From assembly GCA_051453625.1 (NCBI GenBank), contig JBOZIK010000001.1, forward strand, positions 59,120,771 to 59,158,920: a DNA stretch of 38,150 nucleotides. The letters are read 5' to 3'. This DNA comes from Welwitschia mirabilis (taxonomy: Eukaryota; Gnetophyta; Gnetopsida; Welwitschiales). Made by a program: the position numbers and the translations under genes. Within the stretch, counting starts at the first letter, position 1. Every line of letters begins with the position of its first letter. The notes under the pieces are model-generated. The model saw nothing but the letters and a program-made list of their open reading frames with translations, was not told where the DNA came from and did not search any database. Positions 1 to 9,817 of the stretch are shown piece after piece.

Positions 1-1
1 T

Positions 2-88
2 GATAGTACTCTCTTATTTCCCAAAGCCCAAGATCAATGGACCTCCACTAACAATTCAAAAACTACCACAGATGCCTGTGCACATTGT
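2..88 (+). pseudogene. gag: Copia gag fragment, left of the E1 insertion
   Basis: One frame (starting at base 2) is open for 29 codons. It shows the spacing W-T-x3-N-x-K-x4-A-x-A that precedes the N-A-[IL]-F-C block of copia gag (DUF4219/UBN2 family). That block appears at 8882, immediately right of the E1 LTR. The two pieces therefore look like one gag gene split by E1. The match rests on a few residues and their spacing, so identification is moderate. The start of this gag lies outside the window. Confidence 0.5.
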
Positions 89-1138
89 TGTAATGTGTAT
101 TTATGAAAGATTTTATGTTTAAAGAGATCTTATAATTAATAATCAAAATAGATATTTTGCATAATACATCACACTAGTATAATGGAAGTTAACCTGTGTC
201 ATATTCTTATTAAAGTCTATGAGTATGAGACTCAGGTTTTTTTGTAAATAAATAGGAATCAGAAAATAGATAATAAATTCAGAAAATAAAAGTGTAATGT
301 AAGATGTAATATGCAATCTAAACTAACATAAAATGCAAAAATAATCCTAACCCTACTTACTTTCAGCCTTAAGAAAGGATGTCCTTAATAATCTATATCA
401 CCAAGAAATTATCATGAGATCAAGGGTAATATTAGAATATAAGGATTATAAGAAAACCTAACATGCCAATATGAAAATATAACCAAGAATTATATTAAAA
501 AAGTAACAAGTATATTGGTTATAAAACAGCTGGGTCTCAATGGAAGATACACATCCCTCGACCAAGTGCACATCATTTTACAATGCTCAAGATAGATCTC
601 TTGTCCTTCACTATCTAGTCATGAGAATGTGAAGATAAGAAGGAGAGTTCAAGGGGTTTTATTTATAAGGAAATACAATAGAAAAGGATAAACAGTAGGT
701 GTAGTTAGACACTCTCATAAATGACTCAGCAATAGATAAAACAGTTAAGAGAATTTGTTCAAGTTAGTTACATGATAGTGTCATCTAGTTTGTCATCCGG
801 ATGACAGTGGAGATGACAATACATTATAGAATATTTTCAAAATAATAACTTAGTAGTCCACATCAGCAGTTATCATCCTAGCTATCATGGGGATGACTAA
901 CGGTCTTCTTTGATTATTTTTCTGAGGAAAAATTTAGCATTTTTGTCATGAATTTTTCTTTAAAATTCTATGCATCTAAAAGTGTCTTTAATGCATCAGT
1001 TTTGAATAAGAATTACATTTTTTCAATATTTTCTCTTGTATCTCTAAAATCTTCAGAATTGCATCTAAACTTATATAAAAGTCCTACAAATAACTCATAA
1101 AACCCTATCAAATAACTGTAAATTGCTAGCACAACATA
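89..1138 (-). repeat. E1 3' LTR
   Basis: It aligns along its length with 7806-8878, for example at 118-210 with 7830-7920 and at 895-1125 with 8637-8866. The outer edge reads TG at 89 on the plus strand. The inner edge (minus-strand start) reads TATG, where the other LTR has TGTA. Differences between the copies are mainly transitions. The same LTR family, inverted, appears at 16813 and 23700. It contains nested palindromes at 780-817 and 872-897. Confidence 0.7.
780..897. repeat. Two nested palindromes in the E1 3' LTR
   Basis: Copy 1 (780-817) is perfect: GTCATCT, 5-bp spacer, GTCATCCGGATGAC (14-bp palindrome), 5-bp spacer, AGATGAC. The outer arms are exact inverted repeats of each other. 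Copy 2 (872-897) keeps ATCATCC, 5 bp, ATCATGGGGATGAC; its right arm is lost. They start 92 bp apart, as do their equivalents in the other E1 LTR. Confidence 0.75.
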
Positions 1139-1152
1139 ACTTCTCACTTAGC
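1139..1152 (-). other. Candidate polypurine tract of E1
   Basis: On the minus strand this reads TAAGTGAGAAGT, directly upstream of the 3' LTR. Position and composition fit a decayed Athila-type TAAGT-plus-G-run tract that has suffered G-to-A change. It is short and imperfect, so the call rests mainly on position. A polypurine tract primes plus-strand DNA synthesis. Confidence 0.45.
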
Positions 1153-1339
1153 CTTTGTCAGTCCCTAACAAAGACTAGGTGGAAAAACCATAATTATGAG
1201 CTAATTTATTTTTTAAAAGATAAATTTAGAAGTTGTAAATAGGCTTATGAACACATCACATGGATAGATAACAAGTAATGCATAATGTATATGAAAATTT
1301 TAAAAATTTTATGTTATAAAACATCTAAATTAAGTTAAA

Positions 1340-2808
1340 AAATTTTTGAAAAATGAGAATGAGCCATGAAAAATGGATCTATGCCCTCTAAAGAAAAAGT
1401 AAGACATCCCGTATTGGAAAATAAAGCAAAGAAAATAGATGGGAGAAGGCAGGTAACAGATAGTGAGAATGAGGACAATTTTCAAAACAAAGTACAATGC
1501 TAAGTAATGTGAGATTTGAAAAATATAAAGATAGGAAATATTTTGACAAGTAAATAAAAAGATGTTTCATCATAAAAAGGACATAAGTAGTGCTTTACAA
1601 CAACAAATTTCTGAAAAATAACATAAATTTATTAAGAAAAGACTTATCTAAGCAACATATCATCTTTTATTAAAAACTTAATCAGGGAAAATATGCTAAG
1701 AGATAATAGTAATAACTTTGAAATAACTAACCAAACCATAAAAGAAAACAAGAAGGATGGGCATAGGATAACATAAATAAAATATAGATTACCAATCTAA
1801 TATTTTGACTTAGCAAACTCCTATGAATTACTTGATGTAAAAAATGCATGACTTAATGTAGAAAAGTTCCATTCAATAAGACAGTGATTATGATAATGCT
1901 AGATTAATACACTTTAAAAAATGAATGATTAGACCAAAGAATTTCTCCAAAATGAATTCTTCTGTCATCATCTCAAAATAAACACCCAAATTTCAAGAAA
2001 TGAAATGATCATGTGGAAAGACAAAGAGTCTAGGAAACAAGCAATGCCTCTAATGACACCAGGAATACCACTGATCCCATAGCCTTAAAGTTTAAATATA
2101 ATTTTATTATCCATGATGAGGGGAGTGCAACCATAGTCAAAGAAGTAAGGACACGTGAAGCTAACCAACTGACCTCCTAGTGGAGTTACCACAGTTACCA
2201 TATTACACTGCCAAAGGCTCCTCTTGGAAATATTTACCCTAGTGTACTTATAGTAGGACATCATGGTGACCATGTTTTTGAGATATCATAAACATAAAAC
2301 ATCATGGTTATTATTTTACTACTTTTTTAAATTAAAATAAAATAAACAACATTTCACATGACTAAACATTCCATAAGGCAAAGGTAAAAGTTATAAGATT
2401 AAGACAGGAAAAAACACTCTTAAATAATCTAAGACCTTGTCACCATTAAAAAACATCACAAATAAAGCATCTTCCTTTAATTGAAGTTCATAGACTTATG
2501 AATGTTCTAAGATTAGGTGAATTCAATCTTACCTCTAAAATGCCCAAGTCAAAAAACTAGTTATGAAAATAAATACATAAGTCAAGTTTGAAAAATGGTC
2601 AAGTAATGCCATAATAATCTTTCAAAGAAAAAATATAAGAGAAAATTTAGATGTTTTGCTCATGAAATTCCAATTTTTGCCCATTTACTTCCTATAATTC
2701 TCAAGCAGTCAAGTCAAAAATCTCAAAAGAGCCATAAAAATGCATTTTTTTTAAAATAATAAAAAATAAAAATAAACATTTTATTGACTGTAATCCTGCT
2801 AATCTTCT
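1340..2808 (-). repeat. 3'-region unit, copy 1 (about 1.54-kb repeat)
   Basis: Non-coding, AT-rich E1 internal sequence that matches 2909-4346 with a constant offset of about 1,540-1,550 bp (landmarks 1400/2941, 2070/3622, 2737/4277). A better-conserved block at 2105-2270 is also found at 3655-3830 and 27775-27935. At the last site it lies just downstream of an Athila-type pol, which identifies the unit as the pol-to-3'-LTR region. No ORF is conserved among the copies. The unit stops at a 100-N gap. The stretch 1153-1339 holds nothing recognised. Confidence 0.7.
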
Positions 2809-2908
2809 NNNNNNNNNNNNNNNNNNNNNNNNNNNNNNNNNNNNNNNNNNNNNNNNNNNNNNNNNNNNNNNNNNNNNNNNNNNNNNNNNNNNNNNNNNNN
2901 NNNNNNNN

Positions 2909-4346
2909 CATCCTTCCCCCCTCCCCTAAACAAAAAAAAAAGGTAATACATCCTGTATTGGACAATAAAGCAAAGAAAATAGATGGGAGTGAGAAGGTAG
3001 GTAAAAGATAGTGAGAATGAGAACAATTTTCAAAACAAAGTGCAAAGTTGAGTAATGTTAGATTTTAAAAAATATAAAGATAGAAATTATTCTAACAATT
3101 AAATAAAAAATGTTTCATCATAAAAAGAATATGAGCAACACTTTACAACATGAAAAATATAAAAAATAACACAAATTTATTGAGAAAAGACTTATCTAAG
3201 CAACATATTATTTTTTATTGAAAAGTTAACATGCTTAGAAAATACAATAATGACTTTGAAATAACTAATATAATCATAAAAGAAGATAAGAAGGATGGGA
3301 ATAATATAATATAAACAAAAAATAGCTTACCAATCTAACATTTTAACCTTGTAAATTCCTATGAAAGAAAACATAACATCACTTAATGTGAAAAATGCAT
3401 AACTTAATGCACTGAAGTTCCATTTGATAAGGCAGTGATTATGACAATGCTAGAGTAATATGTTTGAAACAATGAATTATTAGACCAAACAATTGCTCAA
3501 AAATGAACTCTTCTGCCATCATCTCAAAACAAACGCCCAAATCGCAAGAAATGAAATGATCATATGGGAATACTAAGAGTCTAGGAAATAAGTAATATCT
3601 CTGATGATACTAAGAACACCACTGATCCCATAGCCTCAAAGTTTAAAAACAACTTTATTATCTATGATAAGGGGAGTGCAACAACAGTTAGAGAAGTAAG
3701 GACACATGAAGCATGGTCAACTAATCTCCTAGTGGAGTTCTCACAGCTACCATATTACACTGCCAAAGGCTCTACTCAAGAATATTTGCCCTAGTGTACT
3801 TACGATAGGGCATCCTGACAATCATGTTTGTGAAATATTATAAATATAAAACATCATGGCCTTTATTTCACCTCTTTAAAAAACAACAACATTTAATATG
3901 ACCAAATACTTCAAGAGATAAAAGTGAAATTTCAAAGATTAAGATAAAAAGAAACACTTTTAAATAATCTAAAATCTTTTCACCATTGAGAAAAACATCA
4001 AAAATAAAAAATCTTCCTTCAATTGAAGTTCATAGACATGTGAACATTATCAGATTAGATGAATCCAATCTTATCACTAAAATGCTCAAGTCAAAAAACT
4101 AGTCATAAAAATAAATACATAAGTTAAATTCAAAAAATAATCAAGTAATGCCATAATAATCTTTTAAAGGAAAAAGCTAAGAGAAAATTTAGACAGTTTG
4201 CTTGCATAATTCCAATTTTTCTTATTTACTTCCTGCAATTCTCAAGTAGTCAAGTTAGAAATCTTAATAGAACCATAAAAATGTATTTTCTTAAATAATA
4301 GAAAATAAAAATCAAAATTTTATTGACTATCCTCCTGCTCGTCATC
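2909..4346 (-). repeat. 3'-region unit, copy 2
   Basis: Second copy of the unit, starting right after a 100-N gap (2809-2908) with CATCCTTCCCCCC. It carries the conserved block at 3655-3830 and ends beside a nested palindrome centred on 4341-4354. Because the two copies meet at an unsized gap, a genuine tandem duplication and a scaffolding artefact cannot be told apart here. Confidence 0.65.
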
Positions 4347-4366
4347 CAGACGACAGAGAGGACGAT
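4341..4366. repeat. Nested palindrome copy in the E1 3' region
   Basis: The centre is GTCATCCAGACGAC (one arm mismatch), followed by the right half-site GACGAT. The left half-site is not clear. Confidence 0.5.
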
Positions 4367-4982
4367 AGAGATAGAGAAATAGAAAAATTTTAAAAAAGAT
4401 AAAAATTTATTAAAAAGCTGAAAAATCAACAAAAATAACTATTGACCACCTTGTCATGAGGACAACAGATTAAAAGACTGATTATTATGACAAAAACAAA
4501 AAATAAAACCTACAAACAGATTTAAAAACTAAAAATAGAAAATGAAATCTAAGACTATCAAAATGAAAAATTGAAAGAAAAATAAGTTAGAAAATTTTAT
4601 TGAAAATACTAAATCTAAAAAAACACTTTTATTAAAAAGAAATAAAGGAAAATCAAGGATCTGCTATGATCTCAAGTTTTTTAGAGAAGTAAGGTTTAAA
4701 CTAAAAATTCATCAATTGATAAAACTTAAGAGATGTTTAATTATTTTCATGTAAAAACAATTGAATAAAGAGAGGAGTGATGGGGAGCACTTTATGATAC
4801 CATATTAAATCATAAATTTTGAAAGTTAAAGGGGAGAGAAATGGTAACTTCGATGAAAAATTTTTATGAAATGTAAGAGTTTTATTTTTAAGTTTATTAA
4901 AAACATTTTTCTTTTTTAATTTATGATTTTCAATTTTTGGCTTATAAAATGAACAATCTCCCTTATTATTTTTCTTAAAAAG
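4347..4982 (-). other. E1 non-coding sequence downstream of protease
   Basis: AT-rich, with runs resembling the family's leader on the minus strand. No RT signature is present where RT should follow protease. This is the probable site of the internal deletion that removed RT, RNase H and integrase. Nothing else is recognised. Confidence 0.5.
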
Positions 4983-5801
4983 TTAGACTTTCTTACACTT
5001 AAAAGGTTTTATTTCTTCTTCATTCTTAAGTTGATCATCAAAAAGCATATGCTTATTTGGTTTCACCTCTCTTTCTTTAAGTGGGTGATGTTGTAGGAAT
5101 AAGGTCGATTTAATGTTGCTTTTAATGTTCATTTCATCATCACCCAAATCTTTCTCAGCTACATCAAAAACTCTAATTGTGAAAGTTATATTTTCAAAAT
5201 GATATTTCATGGTTCCTACTCTTGTATCAGTGATGTAATGGGCTATTGTAGCAAAGGATCTACCTATAAGTAAATGATATTCTATATTATGCTCAACTTC
5301 TATGATAATCACATCAATGGAATAGCAAGCCTCTTCAATTTATATTACCAAATTTTTGATGAAGCGTAATGGTTTCTTAACTGATGTATTTGCTAATTCT
5401 AAGATAATTAAGTTGGGCTCTATTCTATCCTCTAAACCAATTCTCTTACAAATGTAAAGTGGCATAATGTTAACACTTGCTCCAATGTCAATCAAATCTT
5501 TCCTTATCTTTTTGTTTNNNNNNNNNNNNNNNNNNNNNNNNNNNNNNNNNNNNNNNNNNNNNNNNNNNNNNNNNNNNNNNNNNNNNNNNNNNNNNNNNNN
5601 NNNNNNNNNNNNNNNNNCCATCAAATTCCTACAAATTGGCATTGCAACACCTAGATTTTCTTGTAAAACTTTCCAAAAAGATAAGCTTATGCTTATGTTT
5701 TTCATCAATACTTTTAAATGATCATTAAAAGTTAAATTATTATTAAGGGGTAAAAGGACTTTTCTTTTTCTTTTTTCGAAGAGAATTGAAGTTGTAATCA
5801 T
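4983..5801 (-). pseudogene. pol: E1 aspartic protease region with gag C-terminus (Athila-like)
   Basis: The protease would cleave the gag-pol polyprotein. The active-site segment LIDIGASVNIMP is intact (Asp codon near 5487-5489), followed by the family blocks EPNLIILELANTSVKKPL and HLLIGRSFATIAHYITDTR. The upstream end matches the gag C-terminus of E3 and E6 (a DHLK.LM-N-SI-LSFWK..QEN block). A 100-N gap interrupts 5518-5617. One in-frame stop near 5339 replaces the Gln of the VIQIEEA block seen in other copies (CAA to TAA). The reading ends at a stop at 4983, where other copies continue through a spacer to RT. Confidence 0.75.
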
Positions 5802-7325
5802 CTAAAGTCTCAGTGTCCTCTTCCTCTTATTCTTCATTGTTTTAGGAGGTGAAANNNNNNNNNNNNNNNNNNNNNNNNNNNNNNNNNNNNNNNNNNNNNN
5901 NNNNNNNNNNNNNNNNNNNNNNNNNNNNNNNNNNNNNNNNNNNNNNNNNNNNNNNNNNNNNNNNNNNNNNNNNNNNNNNNNNNNTTTATTGAAAAATGTT
6001 TATCATTTTTTCTATGCTGATATTTTTTTTTTCTAAGTTCATCTATAAGGTTTGTGAGTTGCTTATTTAGCTATTAAAAGTTTGATGAACTTGGTGGATA
6101 GTTTGCATTTTTGAATTAATTTCTAAATGGTTAAGGATTATTTTGGAAATATGTGTTCAACATAGGTTGTACCTGATTTTGTTTTGAAAGTTTTAAAATA
6201 TTTGATTAAAAGAACAAAATTCTTTATGAATTCTCTCTTTGTAAGTTAGTAAAAGAGGACAATTTTTGGTGATTTTCCTTACATAAATCATAAGTNNNNN
6301 NNNNNNNTCTTTGGTTGCACTTTTAGCATCTAAGATCATTTCTACATACTTTTCTAGGGTTGTTTTAAAATCTCTCATAGAATTTGTAGGGTTATCTTTT
6401 ACCTCTTTCTGTTGCTTTATCTGTTTTAAGTCTTTAATGAGTTAGCCTATCATTTGATTTTCTTTAGGTGTTAACTAAGTTTTACTAACCTCCATAAGTT
6501 CTTCTAATTTTATCTAGCCCTCTTCTAAAGTAAGGTTCATTAGGTTTTCATCATAAGAAAAATCTACAAGTTATTTTGTATGTGGACTTTACCCATTATA
6601 AAAGTCATTTATTTGTTTTGTTGGTATAAAAGCATCTACTAGATTAGAGTGGACTACTATAAAGAAATGCTCATATATGGAGGCATAGTCTTCATTTGGT
6701 TTTTGTTCAAAGTTTATTACCTCCCTTTTCTTTTTTTTATAGTTTCTTCACTCATGAATCTTTTTACAAAGGTTTTCTAGATTTGATCCCATGTTTTTAA
6801 GCTTTTGTGGGGTATATTCTTTAGCTAAAAATTTTTCCTACCCTGTAATATCATGGGAAAGATTATCATGTATGTTCTATCCATTATTTTTTTATTTCCA
6901 TTTTCTGAGATAAGGAAAGTTGTTTAATGTCTTCAATGTGTTAAATGGAATCCTCATCATATTCTTCATTAAAAGTTGGATAGGCATGTAAATTTTTAAG
7001 CTCAACATCATCTCCTAGGGCTAGGTCAAAAGGTGTTTAAATTTCTCTTTTCTTGTTAGCTAATAATTCCCTAAGGGGGAGATTGACATAAGGGGTAGAA
7101 GATCCTACTACTTATTTTTTCTTACAAGAGGCACTCAAAATTATGATTTGATTATCTCCTTCTATAGGTTTTTCATTAAATAAATTAGATTTGAAAAAAA
7201 TAAATTCAGAAGGAGGATTGAGTTCACTTGGATATTATTCTTCTGACTCTTTTTCTATGTCCACCAGTCCTTTTTTGATATTCTTTTCTATCAACTACTT
7301 TCTCTAGGTTGACCATATTATAGCA
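5802..7325 (-). pseudogene. gag: E1 gag (Athila-like), decayed
   Basis: Gag would form the particle shell. On the minus strand from about 7325 the reading matches E3 gag: a T..VNLPLRELLA block (near 7080), DLALGDDVELKNLHAYPTF, then a Retrotrans_gag-like core with IIFPMIL, KTFVKRF, NFEQKPNEDYASIYEHF and FSYDENLMNLTLEEG. Many stops and some frame changes interrupt it. N gaps lie at 5855-5984 (130) and 6296-6307 (12). No CCHC knuckle is visible. The start is uncertain because the N-terminus is poorly conserved. Confidence 0.65.
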
Positions 7326-7781
7326 TCCTATAAATAGCAAATAAAATAAAATAGATTAAAAATAATAGATCATCATCTTCTTTGTCATGGGGATGATAAA
7401 AGAGATGATGCACACAGCAATAGAAAAGCAGAAACAAAACTAAAACTAAAACTAAAACAAAAATTAGAAAATATACAAAAATGCCTGTCATCCACCTACT
7501 CGTTCGGATGTCACAGGAAATGACAGAAAACTAATTTATTTGAAAAAATTATAATCCAAAAATAAAACTAAAAATAAAAATAGCATACTATCATCCTGTC
7601 TATCGTGGGGATGATAGAGGGAATAACCACACATTTTTATAGAAAACTGAAATTGAAAAAAAAATAGCACATAAAAAACCTATAGATTTTAATAAAATAC
7701 AACACCACATAGACAAATAATTAAACAGATGTCTGATATACTTATCTAAATGATGATAATCTTTGTACTCCTTAATATCCT
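7326..7781 (-). other. E1 5' leader
   Basis: Untranslated stretch between PBS and gag. It is AT-rich, with A-rich runs (7425-7470), and holds three copies of the nested palindrome. In retrotransposons this region usually carries packaging and dimerisation signals; any such role for the palindromes is inference. Confidence 0.55.
7372..7627. repeat. Three nested palindromes in the E1 leader
   Basis: 7372-7409: ATCATCT, 5 bp, GTCATGGGGATGAT, 5 bp, AGATGAT (7-5-14-5-7). 7487-7524: GTCATCC, longer spacer, GTTCGGATGTC, 5 bp, AAATGAC. 7590-7627: ATCATCC, 5 bp, ATCGTGGGGATGAT, 5 bp, GAATAAC (7-5-14-5-7). They start 115 and 103 bp apart. Confidence 0.7.
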
Positions 7782-7800
7782 TCCCTAGTAATAGTGCCAA
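7782..7800 (-). other. E1 primer binding site (tRNA-Asp type, decayed)
   Basis: The minus strand reads TTGGCACTATTACTAGGGA. The Athila-type PBS I know is TTGGCGCCGTTGCCGGGGA. They differ at six of 19 positions, all transitions, five at CpG. The site lies 5 nt inside the 5' LTR, as expected. It would bind the tRNA primer for minus-strand synthesis. Confidence 0.75.
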
Positions 7801-7805
7801 TTTCT

Positions 7806-8878
7806 TATGATATGTATTTATGCAAGCTTTTATGTTCAAAGAGATCCTATCATTAATAATCAAAATAAATATTTTGCATAATACATCACACTAGTATAAT
7901 GGGAGTTAACCCAAAATGTTGTATTCTCATTAAAGTCTATAAGGATGAGACTTAGGTTGATTTGTAAATAAATAAAAACCAGAAAATAGATAATAAATGC
8001 AAAAAATAAAAGTGCAATGTAATATGCAATATGCAACTTAAAGCAATATACAATGCAAAAATAATCCTAACCCTACTTACTTTCAGCCTTAATAAAGGCT
8101 CTTCTTGATAATCTATATTACCCATGAAATTGTCATTAGATCAATGGCAACATTAGACTATAAGAGTCATAAGAAAACCTAACATGTAAACATGAAAATA
8201 AACCCAAGATTTATATTAAAAGAGTAACAAGTATCTTGCTTATAAAATAGTCGGGTCTTAATGGAAGATACACAGCCCTTCACCAAGTGCATGTTTTTAT
8301 GCAATCTTTAAGATAGATCTTCCATCCTTTACTCTCCTATCATGAGAATGTTCGATGCATTGAAGATAAGAAGAAGATTGAGGGGGCTTTTATTTATAAG
8401 AAAATATAGTAGAAAAGGACAAATAGTAGGTTCAGTTAGGCACACTCATAAATGACTCAGAAATGGATGAAACGGTTAAGAAAATCTATCTGAGTTGGTT
8501 ACATAACAGTGTTATTCAGTCTATTTTCTAGATGATAGTGGGAATAGCAATATGTTATAGAATATTCTCAAAATAATAACTCACCACTCCACATTAGCAA
8601 TCGTCATCTTATCTATCATGGGGATGACTATGGGGATGATGATCTTCTTTGATTATTTTCTTGAGAAGAAAATTAGCATTTTTGTCATGAATTTTTTTTC
8701 AAAATTCTTTGCATTAGAAAGTGCTTTTAATGCATCAATTTTGGATAAGAATCACACTTTTCTAAGATTTCCTCATGTATCTCCAAAATCCTCAGAATTG
8801 CATATAAACCTGTATAAAAGTCCTTCAAAACAACTCATAAAACCCCATTAAATAAACATAAATTGGCAGTGTAATACA
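7806..8878 (-). repeat. E1 5' LTR
   Basis: Partner of 89-1138. The minus-strand start is TGTATTACAC at 8878. The stretch GAGTTGTTTTG just inside that end is shared with the LTRs at 16813 and 23700, which puts all in one family. The LTR ends against copia gag at 8879. Promoter function is expected of an LTR, but I cannot place a TATA box with confidence. Confidence 0.75.
8511..8640. repeat. Two nested palindromes in the E1 5' LTR
   Basis: 8511-8548: GTTATTC, 5 bp, ATTTTCTAGATGAT, 5 bp, GAATAGC. 8603-8640: GTCATCT, 5 bp, ATCATGGGGATGAC, 5 bp, GGATGAT. Both keep the 7-5-14-5-7 geometry and start 92 bp apart. Confidence 0.7.
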
Positions 8879-9817
8879 CTTAATGCCATATTTTGTATAG
8901 TTTGTGCAAATGAGTTTAAGTGCATAGTGAACTATAATCATGCTAAATAAGCTTGGGACATTCTTGAAGTAGCACATAAAGGAACCTCAACTATAAAAAA
9001 AGAAAAACTTCAAATGCTTATTTCAAAATTTGAAGACATCCATATGGATGAAGAGGAGATCTTACAAGAATTCTTTGCTAGAGTCACTGATATCATAAAC
9101 TCTATGGCAAGCCTTAAAGAATTCTTGGATGAAGAAAAGGTGGTAAGGAAGGTTTTGAGATTTCTACTTAAGATATTCAAACTAAATGTTACAGCCATTG
9201 AGGAGAGAAAAAACATAAATGCAATGACACTGGAAGAAATATAAAGTAATTTATAAAACTATAAACTTAAATTTGTTAAAAATAAGAATAGATGTATTTC
9301 TTTAAACTGTATGTAGGAATACTATAGATGGAAAAGATTAGATGAGAACTTAAATGATGATGAAGTGACTCTTCTATCCAAAAGGTTCAAGAAGTTTCTA
9401 CATATAAGAAAAAAGAAATAAGAATCAAGTAGAAACTCAAAAAGGATCCATCTGAAACATAGAAAGGAGCAAGAAAAAGGTAAAGAAATCCAATACTATT
9501 TATACAAAGGATTTGGTCATATGAAAAATAAGTGCCCCAACACAAGAAGAGATCACAGTAAAATAAAGAATCCTTCTTTTATTGCCATATGTGATGATGA
9601 TGATGATAATGATGATGATGATGATGATGATTATGATGATGATGATGATGATGATGATGATAATGATGAGATCTATTTAGATCAAGAATCAAATAGAGAA
9701 AAAAGGTTGTCTTTTATGGTGATCATACCTTTCCTCAAAAACTTACCTAGTACATTAGAGCCTAATGGTTTGAACATGGTTAATGAAGAAGAGAATGAGT
9801 TAGAAGATAGATGTTAG
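8879..9817 (+). pseudogene. gag: Copia gag (UBN2-type), right of the E1 insertion
   Basis: Gag assembles the virus-like particle. From 8882 the frame reads NAIFC, then AWDILEVAHKGTSTIKKEKL, MLISKFEDIHMDEEEILQEF, DIINSMASL, VVRKVLRFL and VTAIEERKNINAMTLEEI, the usual copia gag order. An FKKFL segment and a knuckle relic (YYLYKGFGHMKNKCPN, near 9500) follow; the first two Cys of the CCHC knuckle have become Tyr, a G-to-A change in TGT. Stops are present at several points, but the frame is unchanged from 8882 to 9817. A GAT repeat expands the acidic segment after the knuckle. Confidence 0.8.
9593..9667 (+). repeat. GAT trinucleotide microsatellite inside copia gag
   Basis: Twenty-five triplets, 22 of them GAT, interrupted by AAT twice and TAT once. 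In the gag frame this encodes runs of 5, 7 and 9 Asp. It sits where related gag proteins have a short Asp/Ser-rich stretch after the zinc knuckle. Confidence 0.95.

Larger units (their letters stand above)
89..8878 (-). mobile_element. E1: Athila-like LTR element lacking RT, RNase H and integrase
   Basis: Two direct repeats of about 1.05 kb (89-1138 and 7806-8878) flank an internal region read on the minus strand: PBS (7782-7800), leader, gag (about 7325-5802), protease (5801-4983), then about 3.8 kb of non-coding sequence with a 1.54-kb unit present twice, and a purine-rich tract next to the 3' LTR. No RT, RNase H or integrase motif is visible, although the same family has them elsewhere in this window. 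It is a gag-protease derivative that would have needed pol in trans. Flanking copia gag on both sides supports a single insertion. No clean 5-bp target duplication can be fixed; TAATG at 91-95 and 8881-8885 is a candidate. Confidence 0.7.

Noticed and set aside
1388-1573. Short open frames in the 3' region units (also 2085-2273, 4250-4432)
   Set aside because: They are not conserved between unit copies and have no recognisable product.
4795-4802. TGGTATCA on the minus strand, like the start of a tRNA-Met PBS
   Set aside because: Only 8 bases match well, no LTR end lies next to it, and E1 has a better PBS at 7782.
9521-9817. Separate gene for an Asp-rich acidic protein
   Set aside because: It is in the same frame as copia gag and begins inside the zinc-knuckle relic; the Asp run is a microsatellite.
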